Source: a virus. From it: a DNA stretch of 35,131 bases. The DNA lies in IMG/VR virus record IMGVR_UViG_3300010354_000272, positions 1-35,131 of that record. One strand, 5' to 3'. A program made the position numbers and the translations under genes. The notes beneath the pieces were generated by a model. The model was not told where the DNA came from. It made no database searches and saw only the letters and a program-made list of their open reading frames with translations. This document shows positions 17,082 to 25,291 of this stretch, piece after piece (position 1 is the first letter of the stretch; each line of letters starts with the position of its first letter).

Positions 17082-18401
17082 TTACGCGGACAGAGACACT
17101 CTCATGTTCCATCCAGGCGCATTACATACGTAATTGTAGTATGCACCAACGCGCACTTCAAGGGCGTCGCTGTTTCCGACTCGGAGTCCTTCCAAACCTT
17201 CCAACCCGTAGGTCAGAATGTGAGGAGCTTTTCCAAGTGAGCGGAGTTTCCATGTATCCATGGACAAGCACCAGCCAGTTTGTGGTTGGCAGCTTCTGTC
17301 AGCGAATACAGTGACATAGCCATAAGCACTGTGGAATCGGATGCCTTCGAAGGCAATCGCAGCTTCTTCGTGCTTGATGTCAACATACTGTACCTTGGCT
17401 CCTAAAGCGTTTTCTAGAGCTGTGTAGCTCTGGAAAGATAGGATCATGGTATCAGGGTCAGCACCTTCTCGGTTAGCAAATCCAAGAGCGTTCACAACGC
17501 CTTCTTCAATGCTGTAAGAAGATGCATCATATCGAAGACCGGCCAAACGGGTTGGGTCTACCGAACGATTGACGCCCCAGAAGCTATCTGTGGAAGCAGG
17601 CGAAGTTGCCGGCACCCAAGCAGAAAGTCCAGAAGCGGCTAAGTAAGAACCAGTTGACCCAAGAGGACCGGATCCGGAACCACCAGCAGGAGGAATATCC
17701 CCTTGCACCGTGATGTAGTTACCTTGTGCCCAGCTTGAGTTCGGAGTTCCTTGAGCAATAGTGAACCGGATTACGCCAGTTGCACGATTTACGGAAGAAA
17801 CAACGCCCAAATCAGGTGTAGCAGGAGTTAGAGTAGGAATAACAGCTCCACCATCGGTTGCCGATGCTTGGATGGTCATTCCAACTTCGAACTGAACTAC
17901 GTCCTGTGGGTTAGCCAATGTGAATTGGTAAACGCCAGTGCTGGGGTTGGAGATAGCAGAACCAATAACGCCACGAGTGGCTGTTCCCGAACCAAAAAGC
18001 TCGAAAGCCATGTTGTTCGAAAGGTTCTTGATACCGCCATCCATTTGGCGCTTCATTTCGTCAACAAATGCACCAGCGTTTGATCGAGTTTGTTCGATCA
18101 ACAAGTTGGTGATGGTGACCAATTGATAGTCCTGAACCACATACACGAAAAAGCTCGAGTATTGGTTAGGTGTTTGGTTTCCTTGAGCGTTTGCAAAAGT
18201 ATGCGAACGGCCCATGGGATTACCGAACTGAATGGGTACTGGAATATATTTACCAGCTAGACCATCGGTTGATTCGTTCTTTGGCATAAGAGCCAGAGCT
18301 GGATTTTTAGCATAGACTAAATCCTTTAAATAATCGGAATTGTCTACGTAAAGCTCTTTAAGAACTGCAACCGAGCTAGCACTACTTGCGAATGAAGGCA
18401 T
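17082..18401 (-). CDS. Major capsid protein, 439 aa
   Basis: ATG start with AGGAGC eight bases upstream. It follows the scaffold gene, is followed by a strong terminator, and its length is close to P22 coat (about 430 aa). The N-terminal part (SSVAVLKELYVDNSDYLKDL, then PALALMPKNESTDGLAGKYIPVPI) and the DEMKRQMDGGIKNLSNNMAFELFG helix match capsid proteins of environmental podovirus-like phages. The late segment DTMILSFQSYTALENALGAKVQYVD and the SYGY-type strand fit an HK97-fold coat. Its codons are noticeably less AT-rich and more regular than those of its neighbours, as expected for a highly expressed gene. The role as shell subunit is inferred from order, size and family pattern. Confidence 0.8.
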   Translation of the reverse strand: MPSFASSASSVAVLKELYVDNSDYLKDLVYAKNPALALMPKNESTDGLAGKYIPVPIQFGNPMGRSHTFANAQGNQTPNQYSSFFVYVVQDYQLVTITNLLIEQTRSNAGAFVDEMKRQMDGGIKNLSNNMAFELFGSGTATRGVIGSAISNPSTGVYQFTLANPQDVVQFEVGMTIQASATDGGAVIPTLTPATPDLGVVSSVNRATGVIRFTIAQGTPNSSWAQGNYITVQGDIPPAGGSGSGPLGSTGSYLAASGLSAWVPATSPASTDSFWGVNRSVDPTRLAGLRYDASSYSIEEGVVNALGFANREGADPDTMILSFQSYTALENALGAKVQYVDIKHEEAAIAFEGIRFHSAYGYVTVFADRSCQPQTGWCLSMDTWKLRSLGKAPHILTYGLEGLEGLRVGNSDALEVRVGAYYNYVCNAPGWNMRVSLSA

Positions 18402-18434
18402 TTTTAGCTCCTGTTACATAAACCAAAAATCTTT

Positions 18435-18451
18435 CAGTAAACCATTTACTG
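18435..18451 (-). promoter_or_regulatory. Perfect hairpin at the scaffold stop codon
   Basis: CAGTAAA (18435-18441) and TTTACTG (18445-18451) form a seven-pair stem with a three-base loop that includes the scaffold stop codon. A weak T-rich stretch (GATTTTTGG) follows on the minus strand. It could reduce read-through from scaffold to capsid, stabilise an mRNA end or simply be an mRNA processing site. The stem is AT-rich, so strong termination is unlikely. Confidence 0.4.
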
Positions 18452-19540
18452 TCTGACTTTTGATTCGTTCATTTCTTGTATTTTTAAAATCGCCCTTTCT
18501 CTTGGAGACAAAGTTCTTTGAACTGCTCCGTTGTTAGAAAGAGTCGTTTGCGGCTGCGGCGCTTTTGCTGCTTCTGCTGGAGGCTCTGCCAGCTTCCCCA
18601 ATCGCGACTTAATTTTTTGAAGCTTTGTTAGTTTTTCGATTTCAGCAATCTTATTTTCTAACAATTTATCTTCCACAAGTCTGGCAGCTTCCTCTACAGC
18701 GAGGATTGTGCCTTCTTTTTGGAAGACCTTCTCAATCAGTTCCACCACAGATTCTGTTTCACCAGTTTCTTTGATGGTTTCAAACGAGGGGTCGGAATCG
18801 ACCAGAAGCTTAACATCATTACGAATCTGATTTACTGCCGCTGTATAAGCTTGTTTATCGCGATTGACGAATTGTTCGTCTACGCTTGCAAGCTTAGATT
18901 CCAACTGCGCTATTTTGTCTAGGAGTTGTTGGTTTGGATCAGGATTAAGCTGACTTAGCTGTAACTCGGTCAACTTATCGTAAGTGAGGCCAAGCTCATT
19001 CAAGGCCTTAATAGGATCAGCTTTAAGCTGCTCAAGATTAACGTAAGCTGCTTTCTCACGTTCCCAAGCCTCTTGCTGGCTCTTAAGCTCTTGACGGGCT
19101 TTCCGAATCGCCTGCTCTCTCTTTGCAAGAGCAACGAATTGAGGGCTTAGCGGTTGACTTGCTGCTTCAGTCTCTACCGGCTCAGTCTCAACATTATTGT
19201 TTATTTGAGGCGCAGCGTCCTGTACGGGCGCTTCATTTGCGGCTGGCATTCCACCTGGAGGTGGTTCCACATTCTGCATGGGCTGAACATAGTCAGTTTG
19301 CGCGGATTGTGGAGGCGGAGCATAGCTTTGAAGCTTGGAATATTGGTCTGCTCTAGCAGAACTTCCTGCAACTCTTGGAGGAGCTGGGTTGTTTGTTGGC
19401 TGACCAGTAAGCCTTGCCTTTAAAGCTTCTGTCCTGGCTGTAGTAGAAGATGGTCTTCCCATCACTACTTCAACTCTACTTGTTGGTGTTTTGCTCGCTG
19501 GAATTGCGGGCGTGCCTTTGTTTTCTGTTACTAGAGGCAT
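18446..19540 (-). CDS. Capsid scaffolding protein, 364 aa
   Basis: ATG start with AAGGAG seven bases upstream. The first 125 residues are Pro/Ala/Gln-rich and probably disordered. Residues about 130-320 are highly charged helices likely to form coiled coils (LAKREQAIRKARQELKSQQE, LLDKIAQLESKLASVDEQF, LENKIAEIEKLTKLQKIKS). The C-terminus is basic and helical (LSPRERAILKIQEMNESKVRQ), as expected for a coat-binding tail. Position between portal and major capsid, low complexity and coiled coils are the usual marks of scaffolding proteins. No protease motif is visible, so scaffold release without cleavage, as in P22 and T7, is likely. Confidence 0.75.
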   Translation of the reverse strand: MPLVTENKGTPAIPASKTPTSRVEVVMGRPSSTTARTEALKARLTGQPTNNPAPPRVAGSSARADQYSKLQSYAPPPQSAQTDYVQPMQNVEPPPGGMPAANEAPVQDAAPQINNNVETEPVETEAASQPLSPQFVALAKREQAIRKARQELKSQQEAWEREKAAYVNLEQLKADPIKALNELGLTYDKLTELQLSQLNPDPNQQLLDKIAQLESKLASVDEQFVNRDKQAYTAAVNQIRNDVKLLVDSDPSFETIKETGETESVVELIEKVFQKEGTILAVEEAARLVEDKLLENKIAEIEKLTKLQKIKSRLGKLAEPPAEAAKAPQPQTTLSNNGAVQRTLSPRERAILKIQEMNESKVRQ

Positions 19541-19545
19541 GATGA

Positions 19546-19584
19546 CTCCTTACCGTAATCGGCGGTATTAGCACTGCGGTGCTA
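19546..19584 (-). promoter_or_regulatory. Tandem hairpins next to the scaffold ribosome binding site
   Basis: Two stem-loops lie in the 50-base portal-scaffold gap. TAGCAC/GTGCTA (19569-19574 with 19579-19584) has a four-base loop. TACCG/CGGTA (19551-19555 with 19563-19567) has a seven-base loop and ends at the first base of the scaffold AAGGAG (19546-19551). Structure touching the ribosome binding site could tune scaffold translation relative to portal. Confidence 0.45.
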
Positions 19585-19590
19585 GGGTTT

Positions 19591-21510
19591 TTATACTGGC
19601 ATGCCGGGAGCAACGCCTTGAGGGAGTAATTCACTCGTTGGCAATGCTTCTGGCACGGCTAGGGCGTTTTGCGTTGGCATCATTGCCGGCTGATGCGGCA
19701 TTGCGGCCATTTGCAAATCTTGAATTTCTGTAAAGAAGTCTCGAAGCATCTGCATTTTTTCTTCTTCGAGGTTGCAGGTAGAATATAAATTTATGTATTG
19801 GGTTACAATCTCTGTGGCTTTAGCTAAATCCATCCACTGATCAGGCCCCTGATATTTACCTTCTTCGATAATATCATCCAAATATTGGAAAATTCTTTCT
19901 TCGCTGCTATTGGCAAGCGTTTCAATTTGACCCAAGTCTGGGAAATCAAGCAGTCGTCTACCTTCTTGAATTGAAATCATGTTGCTTTGGATCATCTCAG
20001 TGACTTTTTGAAGTCTACCGGCTGGTTCTTTGGGTAGTGATGATTGAACGTAAGCTTGAATGACGAATGGATCTCTTAAAATTGATAGATCTGGTAGTTC
20101 GATTTCTTTGCATCCCTTTTTTCGGTCTGTGAATACCGTAGAATACTTTCCATCTCTTCTTGCGATATCCATAGCCTTATCAATAATTTGGTAAGCCAAA
20201 TCCACATAAAAATTAGTATATCGTCTTTCTAGTGCAGCAAATCTATCAGAATTAATGTCCTGATAAACCCTTTGCGCTTCACCAGAGTTTAAACCAGCTG
20301 GCTTTTGGCTGGTAGCAGAAAGCATAGACAAGCCTTCTTGCTCAAACCCAAACTGAATAAGTCTTGCTCGCTCTTCATATAGCTCTGGAGCATTGCTTTG
20401 TGACACAGAAAAGATTGGCGGCGTTCCACGATATGGAATAATTACACCAATTTTGTTTTGAAATGCGGCTTTGTTAACCTTGCTGCCCTCTTCAATAAAC
20501 ACTCTTGGCACGCCTGCAAGCCTAATTGATTTAGAAATGGTATCTAATAAAGAATTTAGCTCTAATTGGGTTCCCAACAAGCTTTCGGCAACGCCGATTG
20601 ACCAGAATCCAAGTTGTCTTTTTTTGTGGTGCAAGAACACAAACGGGAATTTCTGCTTGTCCCATTTTTCATGAAACAGTTCGCCTTCGGAGCAGGCAAT
20701 AGAATGATATCCGTCACCGGTATTTTCTCCGCTGGGTAAGCTCCAGCCCTCAACAACCATCACTAAATCAGCAACAGACTTAGCGTTTTCTCCGCTAGAA
20801 TCAATGCTTGCCTTCTCACTCTCTGCGGCCTTCCTTTTTTCTTTAGGAAAAGCTGCTTCTACCATTGCTCTATCCATCAATTTTAGCTGATATAGGCGTC
20901 TTGGATTACCAAATGCGGATTCTTGAAGGTCTACAAAAAGCTCTGTTATTAATACGCGCTCAATGCCTACTTTTCCGTCCATGGTTTCAAGTATTTTTAA
21001 ACATCCTGTTCCTTGCACCAGAGCGTCGGTCAAAATATATTCGCCGGTCTCGTAGGCTTTTGTCCGGTAAAATTCACCTAAAATAAAGTTGTTTAGCTTT
21101 TTGGCTAAGTTTCTTTCTTTGTAATCGCCGTTGTCTGTAAGAAAAACTGGGGTGGGTCTGTTTTGGCTAAGCTTACTGACCAAAGTATCTGTTACTGATG
21201 CAACAAGGTTGTATGTGGGTCTGTTTGGCGCAAGAGAAGAGACCTGATCCATCTTCATCATGTTGTTGCCGACAAAACTATATAAGCTTTGTCCGCCGTA
21301 CATTCTTGCGTATTGAGCAGCTTGTCTTTGTCTAAAGCTTTGAGCCTGCTTTAGGTAAGCAACCGTTTTAATAAGTTGCATCGCCCTTTGAGAGCTGTCT
21401 TTTTCTTCCCACCAACGATAACCCCGGTTTCCCTCAAAAGGATTTTCGTTTGTTCGATAAACTCGGGAAGCTCTTTCTTCTTTTGGCTTAATAGAAGTTT
21501 TTAAACTCAT
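19591..21510 (-). CDS. Portal protein, 639 aa
   Basis: The start ATG overlaps the upstream stop by four bases (ATGA). It matches podovirus-type portals in length and layout: an N-terminal helical wing (QRQAAQYARMYGGQSLYSF), the APNRPTYNLVASVTDTLVSKLSQNRPTPVF region, the conserved ILTDALVQGTGCLKIL strand-helix, then KFPFVFLHHKKRQLGFWSIG and LNSLLDTISKSIRLAGVPRVF. The C-terminal third is helical and Gln/Met/Pro-rich. It would form the dodecameric DNA gate to which terminase and neck bind. Its place before scaffold and capsid supports this. Confidence 0.8.
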   Translation of the reverse strand: MSLKTSIKPKEERASRVYRTNENPFEGNRGYRWWEEKDSSQRAMQLIKTVAYLKQAQSFRQRQAAQYARMYGGQSLYSFVGNNMMKMDQVSSLAPNRPTYNLVASVTDTLVSKLSQNRPTPVFLTDNGDYKERNLAKKLNNFILGEFYRTKAYETGEYILTDALVQGTGCLKILETMDGKVGIERVLITELFVDLQESAFGNPRRLYQLKLMDRAMVEAAFPKEKRKAAESEKASIDSSGENAKSVADLVMVVEGWSLPSGENTGDGYHSIACSEGELFHEKWDKQKFPFVFLHHKKRQLGFWSIGVAESLLGTQLELNSLLDTISKSIRLAGVPRVFIEEGSKVNKAAFQNKIGVIIPYRGTPPIFSVSQSNAPELYEERARLIQFGFEQEGLSMLSATSQKPAGLNSGEAQRVYQDINSDRFAALERRYTNFYVDLAYQIIDKAMDIARRDGKYSTVFTDRKKGCKEIELPDLSILRDPFVIQAYVQSSLPKEPAGRLQKVTEMIQSNMISIQEGRRLLDFPDLGQIETLANSSEERIFQYLDDIIEEGKYQGPDQWMDLAKATEIVTQYINLYSTCNLEEEKMQMLRDFFTEIQDLQMAAMPHQPAMMPTQNALAVPEALPTSELLPQGVAPGMPV

Positions 21511-21731
21511 TGTTGAGCCTCAGGTTCAATTGCTGGAGTTGCAGAATAAAAAAGAAGCTCTTCTTCGGTAAGCTCTGGTTCTTCCATCACGCTTTCAATC
21601 TCTTGTTTTCTTTTATATCGAGATTGCGGGACGTCTTCTGAAAGCTTTAGCTTTAGGCCATCACTTTCAAATTCTAACACGCCCTTTTCGCGAAGAAGCT
21701 TTAATAAATCTTTTAAATCTTTAAGATTCAT
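21507..21731 (-). CDS. Small portal-adjacent protein, 74 aa
   Basis: ATG start; its stop overlaps the portal start by four bases, so portal translation is probably coupled to it. The sequence has a helical N-terminus (MNLKDLKDLLKLLREKGVLEF), a LKLKLSEDVP strand and a C-terminal ELTEEELLFYSATP motif. Short proteins with an LxxLLxxxGV start and a TEEExLFYSA end sit just before portals in related environmental phages. No function is known to me. A role as portal chaperone or assembly factor is a guess from coupling. Confidence 0.55.
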   Translation of the reverse strand: MNLKDLKDLLKLLREKGVLEFESDGLKLKLSEDVPQSRYKRKQEIESVMEEPELTEEELLFYSATPAIEPEAQQ

Positions 21732-21733
21732 TA

Positions 21734-22432
21734 TTAGCGCATTTCTTTCTTTTTTCTTTCTCTTTCGCTCATGATTTGACCAACAAGCTTGTCGTCATCA
21801 TCGCTTGGATTTGCGTCAACTTCGTGTTCGTCGTCTTCCATGTAATGCACGTTTGAGAAATCAATCTCGTGTTCAAAGGCTGGTTCGTAATCTCTTTCAG
21901 ATTCGACTTCGCCTCCGCCTGCCATTTTCTTTCTTCCGTGCATGATTTGATCAACAACGCTTCCGCCCATGGCGAGCTTTGCAACATCACTTGAATCGTG
22001 CTGAGACTGTCTCATGACGTTTGTTTGATGTCGTAGTCTTGCGTCCATCGGGACTTCATGACCCGGATGAAGCTTTTGATTTTGAACCTCGCCGCCCATA
22101 GCAAGCTTAGCTAAATCACTTTGGGGCTTACCAATGTGACTAACTTCTCTTTCGCTTTTCCCCGCCGGAGATAGAGCAGGTTGGCCGATTTTAGCAGCCT
22201 CTTTCTGCTCAACTCCGACCTCTCCCCCTAGCGCCATATGGTGTCCGCATTTTTCGCATTGTACGCTTTCTTGTTGGCTTACGTGTTTTTTCACTTCTCC
22301 CCCTTTGGCCATATTACGGCGCTTTACCGAATAAGCGATAGCGACAGCCTGTTTTGGGTCGCGACCAGCTTCGATTTCGGTCTTAATGTTTTTTTGTAAT
22401 GATTTCTTAGATTTACCTTCAATTAGTGGCAT
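21734..22432 (-). CDS. Repeat-containing portal-adjacent protein with GG-V motifs, 232 aa
   Basis: ATG start one base overlapping the upstream stop. The N-terminus ([20 protein letters not shown], then [18 protein letters not shown]) is a recognisable phage module of unknown function. It is followed by five short repeats: MAKGGEV (41-47), MALGGEV (66-72), LAMGGEV (110-116), LAMGGSV (153-159) and MAGGGEV (170-176). CEKCGHH at 59-65 is a possible half zinc site. The C-terminus is highly acidic, then basic. Similar GG-V motifs occur in the ejection protein at 8973-10103, so both may use the same partner. Confidence 0.55.
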   Translation of the reverse strand: MPLIEGKSKKSLQKNIKTEIEAGRDPKQAVAIAYSVKRRNMAKGGEVKKHVSQQESVQCEKCGHHMALGGEVGVEQKEAAKIGQPALSPAGKSEREVSHIGKPQSDLAKLAMGGEVQNQKLHPGHEVPMDARLRHQTNVMRQSQHDSSDVAKLAMGGSVVDQIMHGRKKMAGGGEVESERDYEPAFEHEIDFSNVHYMEDDEHEVDANPSDDDDKLVGQIMSERERKKKEMR

Positions 22433-22656
22433 TAGATATGTTCCCCTTCTTCGTGAGGCATAGCATCTAATAGTTCAAAAGCGTTCTTTAGGGCGATAGC
22501 AATTCCGCCAATATCTCTTTTTTCTAGGGCATGCATAAGCTCCATGGCGCAGGATTCTAGGCCTGGATCCATTTCTTTACCGCTGTCTGAGCGATGTTCT
22601 ACTGCAATAACGCCTACTTTTTTGTCTTTGTCTTGGAACGGCGGTGGTAGGGGCAT
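22432..22656 (-). CDS. Small structural-operon protein, 74 aa
   Basis: ATG start with AAGGAG nine bases upstream; first gene of the portal unit. After a Pro-rich start ([13 protein letters not shown]) comes a helical C-terminal half with [28 protein letters not shown]. The CAxExMxAxExxD pattern resembles the ending of small portal-adjacent proteins in related phages, where it can be fused to a GG-V repeat protein. Here it is a separate gene. Function unknown; co-expression with portal is clear. Confidence 0.5.
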   Translation of the reverse strand: MPLPPPFQDKDKKVGVIAVEHRSDSGKEMDPGLESCAMELMHALEKRDIGGIAIALKNAFELLDAMPHEEGEHI

Positions 22657-22677
22657 TTAAAAATCTCCTTATTTTTG

Positions 22678-22699
22678 TACAAAATTGTTTAATTAAGGC
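22678..22699 (-). promoter_or_regulatory. Recurrent intergenic motif, copy 3 (promoter candidate)
   Basis: The minus strand reads GCCTTAATTAAACAAT followed by TTTGTA, only about 22 bases before the ATG of the first portal-unit gene. Copies at 4791-4812 and 17001-17016 share the 16-base core. The motif includes the palindrome TTAATTAA. The short distance to the ribosome binding site means that, if it is a promoter, transcription would start within or just after it. Confidence 0.5.
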
Positions 22700-22777
22700 G
22701 CTTTTTTGATGACTTTTTTATGAAATTAACTAAAACAGGCCTTGTTAATTCTTCCCCAAAGAAAAAACACGTCGAAG

Positions 22778-22808
22778 ATAGCCGTTGGCCTCCAAAGCTT
22801 TCGGCTAT
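22778..22808 (-). terminator. Possible bidirectional terminator between packaging and portal units
   Basis: ATAGCCG (22778-22784) pairs with CGGCTAT (22802-22808), with an inner TTGG/CCAA stem, in the 148-base gap after the 78-residue gene. On the plus strand TTTTCTTTTT follows immediately; on the minus strand the T-run (GTTTTTTC) begins about ten bases after the stem. It overlaps the stop of the upstream minus-strand gene. Termination on the minus strand is plausible but weak. Confidence 0.4.
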
Positions 22809-23041
22809 TTTCTTTTTCTGATGACCTTTATTTTCTTTATCGTGCTTTTAAGAATCGTGTGGCTGTCTAAATTACTGTGGTCATGGTCTTCGGTTAACCA
22901 GCTAGCAAGATAGAATGCCGCTTTATCTTCGTTTACAAGCTCTCCAATCGCTCGGCAGAGAAGGGGTGATACCAACCCATTGGTTGTAGAGACATGGTCT
23001 AGAAAGAAAACCTCGAGCACGTCACCGCGTTTGTGTCTCAT
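22805..23041 (-). CDS. Small phage protein, 78 aa
   Basis: ATG start overlapping the stop of the metallophosphoesterase gene by four bases. The sequence contains VLEVFFLDHVSTTN, a Cys-containing helix (LCRAIGELVNEDKAAFYLASWLTED) and a basic end rich in Lys and Ile. A DH...C...G...D...Y-L-W pattern is seen in small proteins near phage terminases, but I know no function for it. Translational coupling to the phosphoesterase suggests shared timing. Confidence 0.5.
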   Translation of the reverse strand: MRHKRGDVLEVFFLDHVSTTNGLVSPLLCRAIGELVNEDKAAFYLASWLTEDHDHSNLDSHTILKSTIKKIKVIRKRK

Positions 23042-23790
23042 CGCTGGTACACCGTGTCGTTAAAGAACAACTCGTGGGTGCCTTTGTTTAGGTAAATGCT
23101 AATTAGCTGATGAAAGAAAGATCCGTTTGGCTTATGCCAAGTGACCCCAAAGCCAAGAGTCCAATCAGAGATGTCCATGATGTAATCGGCTGCTTGTTTC
23201 TGACTTCCAAGCCAACCAATGTTTAGTGCAACGAAGTCTTCTCCGTGTGCGTTTTGGATGTGGTATTCCTGGATTTTATGGGTGTGGCCGAATATGACTG
23301 AGTTTCGAAACTTTTTGACCATCGACGCTGCTGGATTTTCGCCAGCCCGACTACCGTGCACACATACAAGATTGCCAACAGTATATTTCCCGTTCTGCCC
23401 ATAAGGAACGTAAGTAATGTCTCTTGGAAGTCCCATGCATTCTTCTGCTTTAAAGAGTCCTGCAAGTTTTGGGGCTTTTTCGTGGACGTATTTGATGAGT
23501 CTTTTTTCATGGTTACCCTCAAGATAAACCAATTCTTTGTGTGGCACAACCGAGCGAAGTTCATCAAGGGCACCACGAGCTTCATTCATTTCGTCTTTCC
23601 AGGTCTTAAAGTCCATCATTGGATCAAGTAAGTGCCTAGAGACCGAATAGAAATCAAAGAAGTCTCCGTGAATAACGATGATGTGTGGTTTTAAAGTTCT
23701 TCCTACGTCTAAGAGTAATTTCCAGGCTGCTTTATTTACAAAAGGATGATGACAATCCGAAACGTGTAACACCCGTTTTAGTGAGTTCAT
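23038..23790 (-). CDS. Calcineurin-like metallophosphoesterase, 250 aa
   Basis: ATG start. All five motifs of the calcineurin-like fold are present in order: D-x-H as SDCHHP (D12, H14), GDFFD (42-46), GNHE (92-95), VHG (144-146) and GHTH (168-171). These hold a two-metal centre that hydrolyses phosphomono- or diesters. Such genes are frequent next to phage terminases. The substrate cannot be told from sequence; nucleotides, DNA ends or protein phosphate are all possible. The gene follows the large terminase after 58 bases and is coupled to the next small gene. Confidence 0.85.
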   Translation of the reverse strand: MNSLKRVLHVSDCHHPFVNKAAWKLLLDVGRTLKPHIIVIHGDFFDFYSVSRHLLDPMMDFKTWKDEMNEARGALDELRSVVPHKELVYLEGNHEKRLIKYVHEKAPKLAGLFKAEECMGLPRDITYVPYGQNGKYTVGNLVCVHGSRAGENPAASMVKKFRNSVIFGHTHKIQEYHIQNAHGEDFVALNIGWLGSQKQAADYIMDISDWTLGFGVTWHKPNGSFFHQLISIYLNKGTHELFFNDTVYQR

Positions 23791-23848
23791 TTACACCGCC
23801 AGTTTAAATTTAATTCGTTTCGGAATAATTCGTGTTTAACTTGAAAAA

Positions 23849-25282
23849 CTATTCTACAAGATTTTCGAAATAATTTTCATCATCTTCTTCTTGCGCGCGC
23901 TGTCGTTCAAAAGCCTGCTGGTACATAATATCTTCTTCGTTTTTAAACCATTTCGGCGTGTAGGGTTTAAGTATTGGTTTTTGTGGCTCAAATGCCCAGT
24001 GGTAGGCTTCACGAAATGCGTATAGAACCGCGTCACAAATATCTGAGTGATAGTTTTCTTTTATTTTTAATTTGTCTGGCGTGACGTCGTCTTTGTCCCA
24101 TTCAACAAGTTTACAGTCCTCAGCAAACTTAGAAGTTTTCTTTGCCATAAACTTTTTAGTTCGCATGGCATCGTTTAAAAGCTCGATGTATTCAAACTTT
24201 CTTTGCTTCTCTGCTGCGTGAACGACGATTCCAAATCTTCTTGTAACTTCTTCGGCAATCTTTTTACCAAGACCGCCAGTGTCCATTACTATTTTGTCTG
24301 GATTATATCTCTTAACAAGCTCTTCAAGTTGTCCGGCCAGTTCAGTGATTCCTTGTTTGTCTTTGACGATTTCTTCGACGAGAAATAATTGGGGCGATTG
24401 TGACTGCCAGCCAAGAACGCTGATAGCATCAGAATCGTCAAAACCCAAGTCGACACCGATAACGTAATGAAAACCCACTCCAGATTTTGGAAGTTCATCA
24501 TAGTGATTTATCTCCTCTTTATATTTAAAGACGAGAGCATCTGGATCATACGCCCACCGACCAAAACACTCTCTTTGAATGCTTGGGTCTTCTCGTGTAA
24601 CGCCTTTTCTGTCAAGCTCGCGCTGCAGTATCTCTTCATGCGTAAGCCCTGACTTAATCGGGAGCCATGGGTTATCAAACATTGTCCAATAGTGGTGCGA
24701 ATAATTCGTATTTTGCGTTTGGCTGTAATAATAGCCAGTGGGGACAGGCCCTGGGGTACCAAGCAGTCTTAAACGGCCTTTATAATCCATTAAACACTTC
24801 GTAATGACGTCTTCGATGAGTGGTTCGATGTAAGGCTTAAACGATTGGCATTCGTCGATATAGCACAATATAAGCGCCATACCACGATACTTTTCAATCT
24901 CGGCCGAGTCTGATGCGCCTGAAATATAAATAACGCTTTCGTTTGGAAATGTGAGCGTCAGCTCGGATTCGTTAATCTTCGCATTTAGGCCATACTCTCG
25001 GTTGATTCTAATTAAATCGGGCCAGATGATTCTTTTAGCAGATAGTCGATTAAGCGTGAGGTATAGGCAATTGACTCTTTCTCGTGAGAGAGCAGTTGAA
25101 ACCAAATCTGCGATGCATGCGATTGTTTTGCCTGCTCTTCGTGAGCACACAGCCGTTGCAAAGTCTGATTTATCAAGAACAAAGTCTTTTTGTTTACCAA
25201 AACAAAATTGTTCGACGCTAAATTTAGGTCGGTCATGTTTTTTAAGCCATTCTCTTGCAAGGGTCTCAAGCTCTGCGTCCAT
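23849..25282 (-). CDS. terL: Terminase large subunit, 477 aa
   Basis: ATG start with AAAGGGG upstream. The ATPase half has Walker A SRRAGKT (47-53), Walker B LILCYIDE (137-144, catalytic E144) and the coupling motif LLGTPGP (173-179). The nuclease half has the RNase H-like acidic residues in IGVDLGFDDSD (D278), KIVMDTGGLG (D334) and NYHSDICDAVLYA (D414/D417). The length is normal. The enzyme packages genome DNA into the prohead and cuts it. It follows the small subunit by nine bases. Whether packaging is headful or cos-type is not shown. Confidence 0.93.
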   Translation of the reverse strand: MDAELETLAREWLKKHDRPKFSVEQFCFGKQKDFVLDKSDFATAVCSRRAGKTIACIADLVSTALSRERVNCLYLTLNRLSAKRIIWPDLIRINREYGLNAKINESELTLTFPNESVIYISGASDSAEIEKYRGMALILCYIDECQSFKPYIEPLIEDVITKCLMDYKGRLRLLGTPGPVPTGYYYSQTQNTNYSHHYWTMFDNPWLPIKSGLTHEEILQRELDRKGVTREDPSIQRECFGRWAYDPDALVFKYKEEINHYDELPKSGVGFHYVIGVDLGFDDSDAISVLGWQSQSPQLFLVEEIVKDKQGITELAGQLEELVKRYNPDKIVMDTGGLGKKIAEEVTRRFGIVVHAAEKQRKFEYIELLNDAMRTKKFMAKKTSKFAEDCKLVEWDKDDVTPDKLKIKENYHSDICDAVLYAFREAYHWAFEPQKPILKPYTPKWFKNEEDIMYQQAFERQRAQEEDDENYFENLVE

Positions 25283-25291
25283 GTTTCCCCT

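Noticed and set aside
22712-22752. Inverted repeat GAAATTAAC...GTTAATTC as a terminator
   Set aside because: The stem is AT-rich with a long loop and no T-run directly after it on the minus strand.
23791-23848. Inverted and direct repeats (AATTCGT) in the terminase-phosphoesterase gap as an operator
   Set aside because: The repeats are short, imperfect and AT-rich, and could arise by chance in such a gap.
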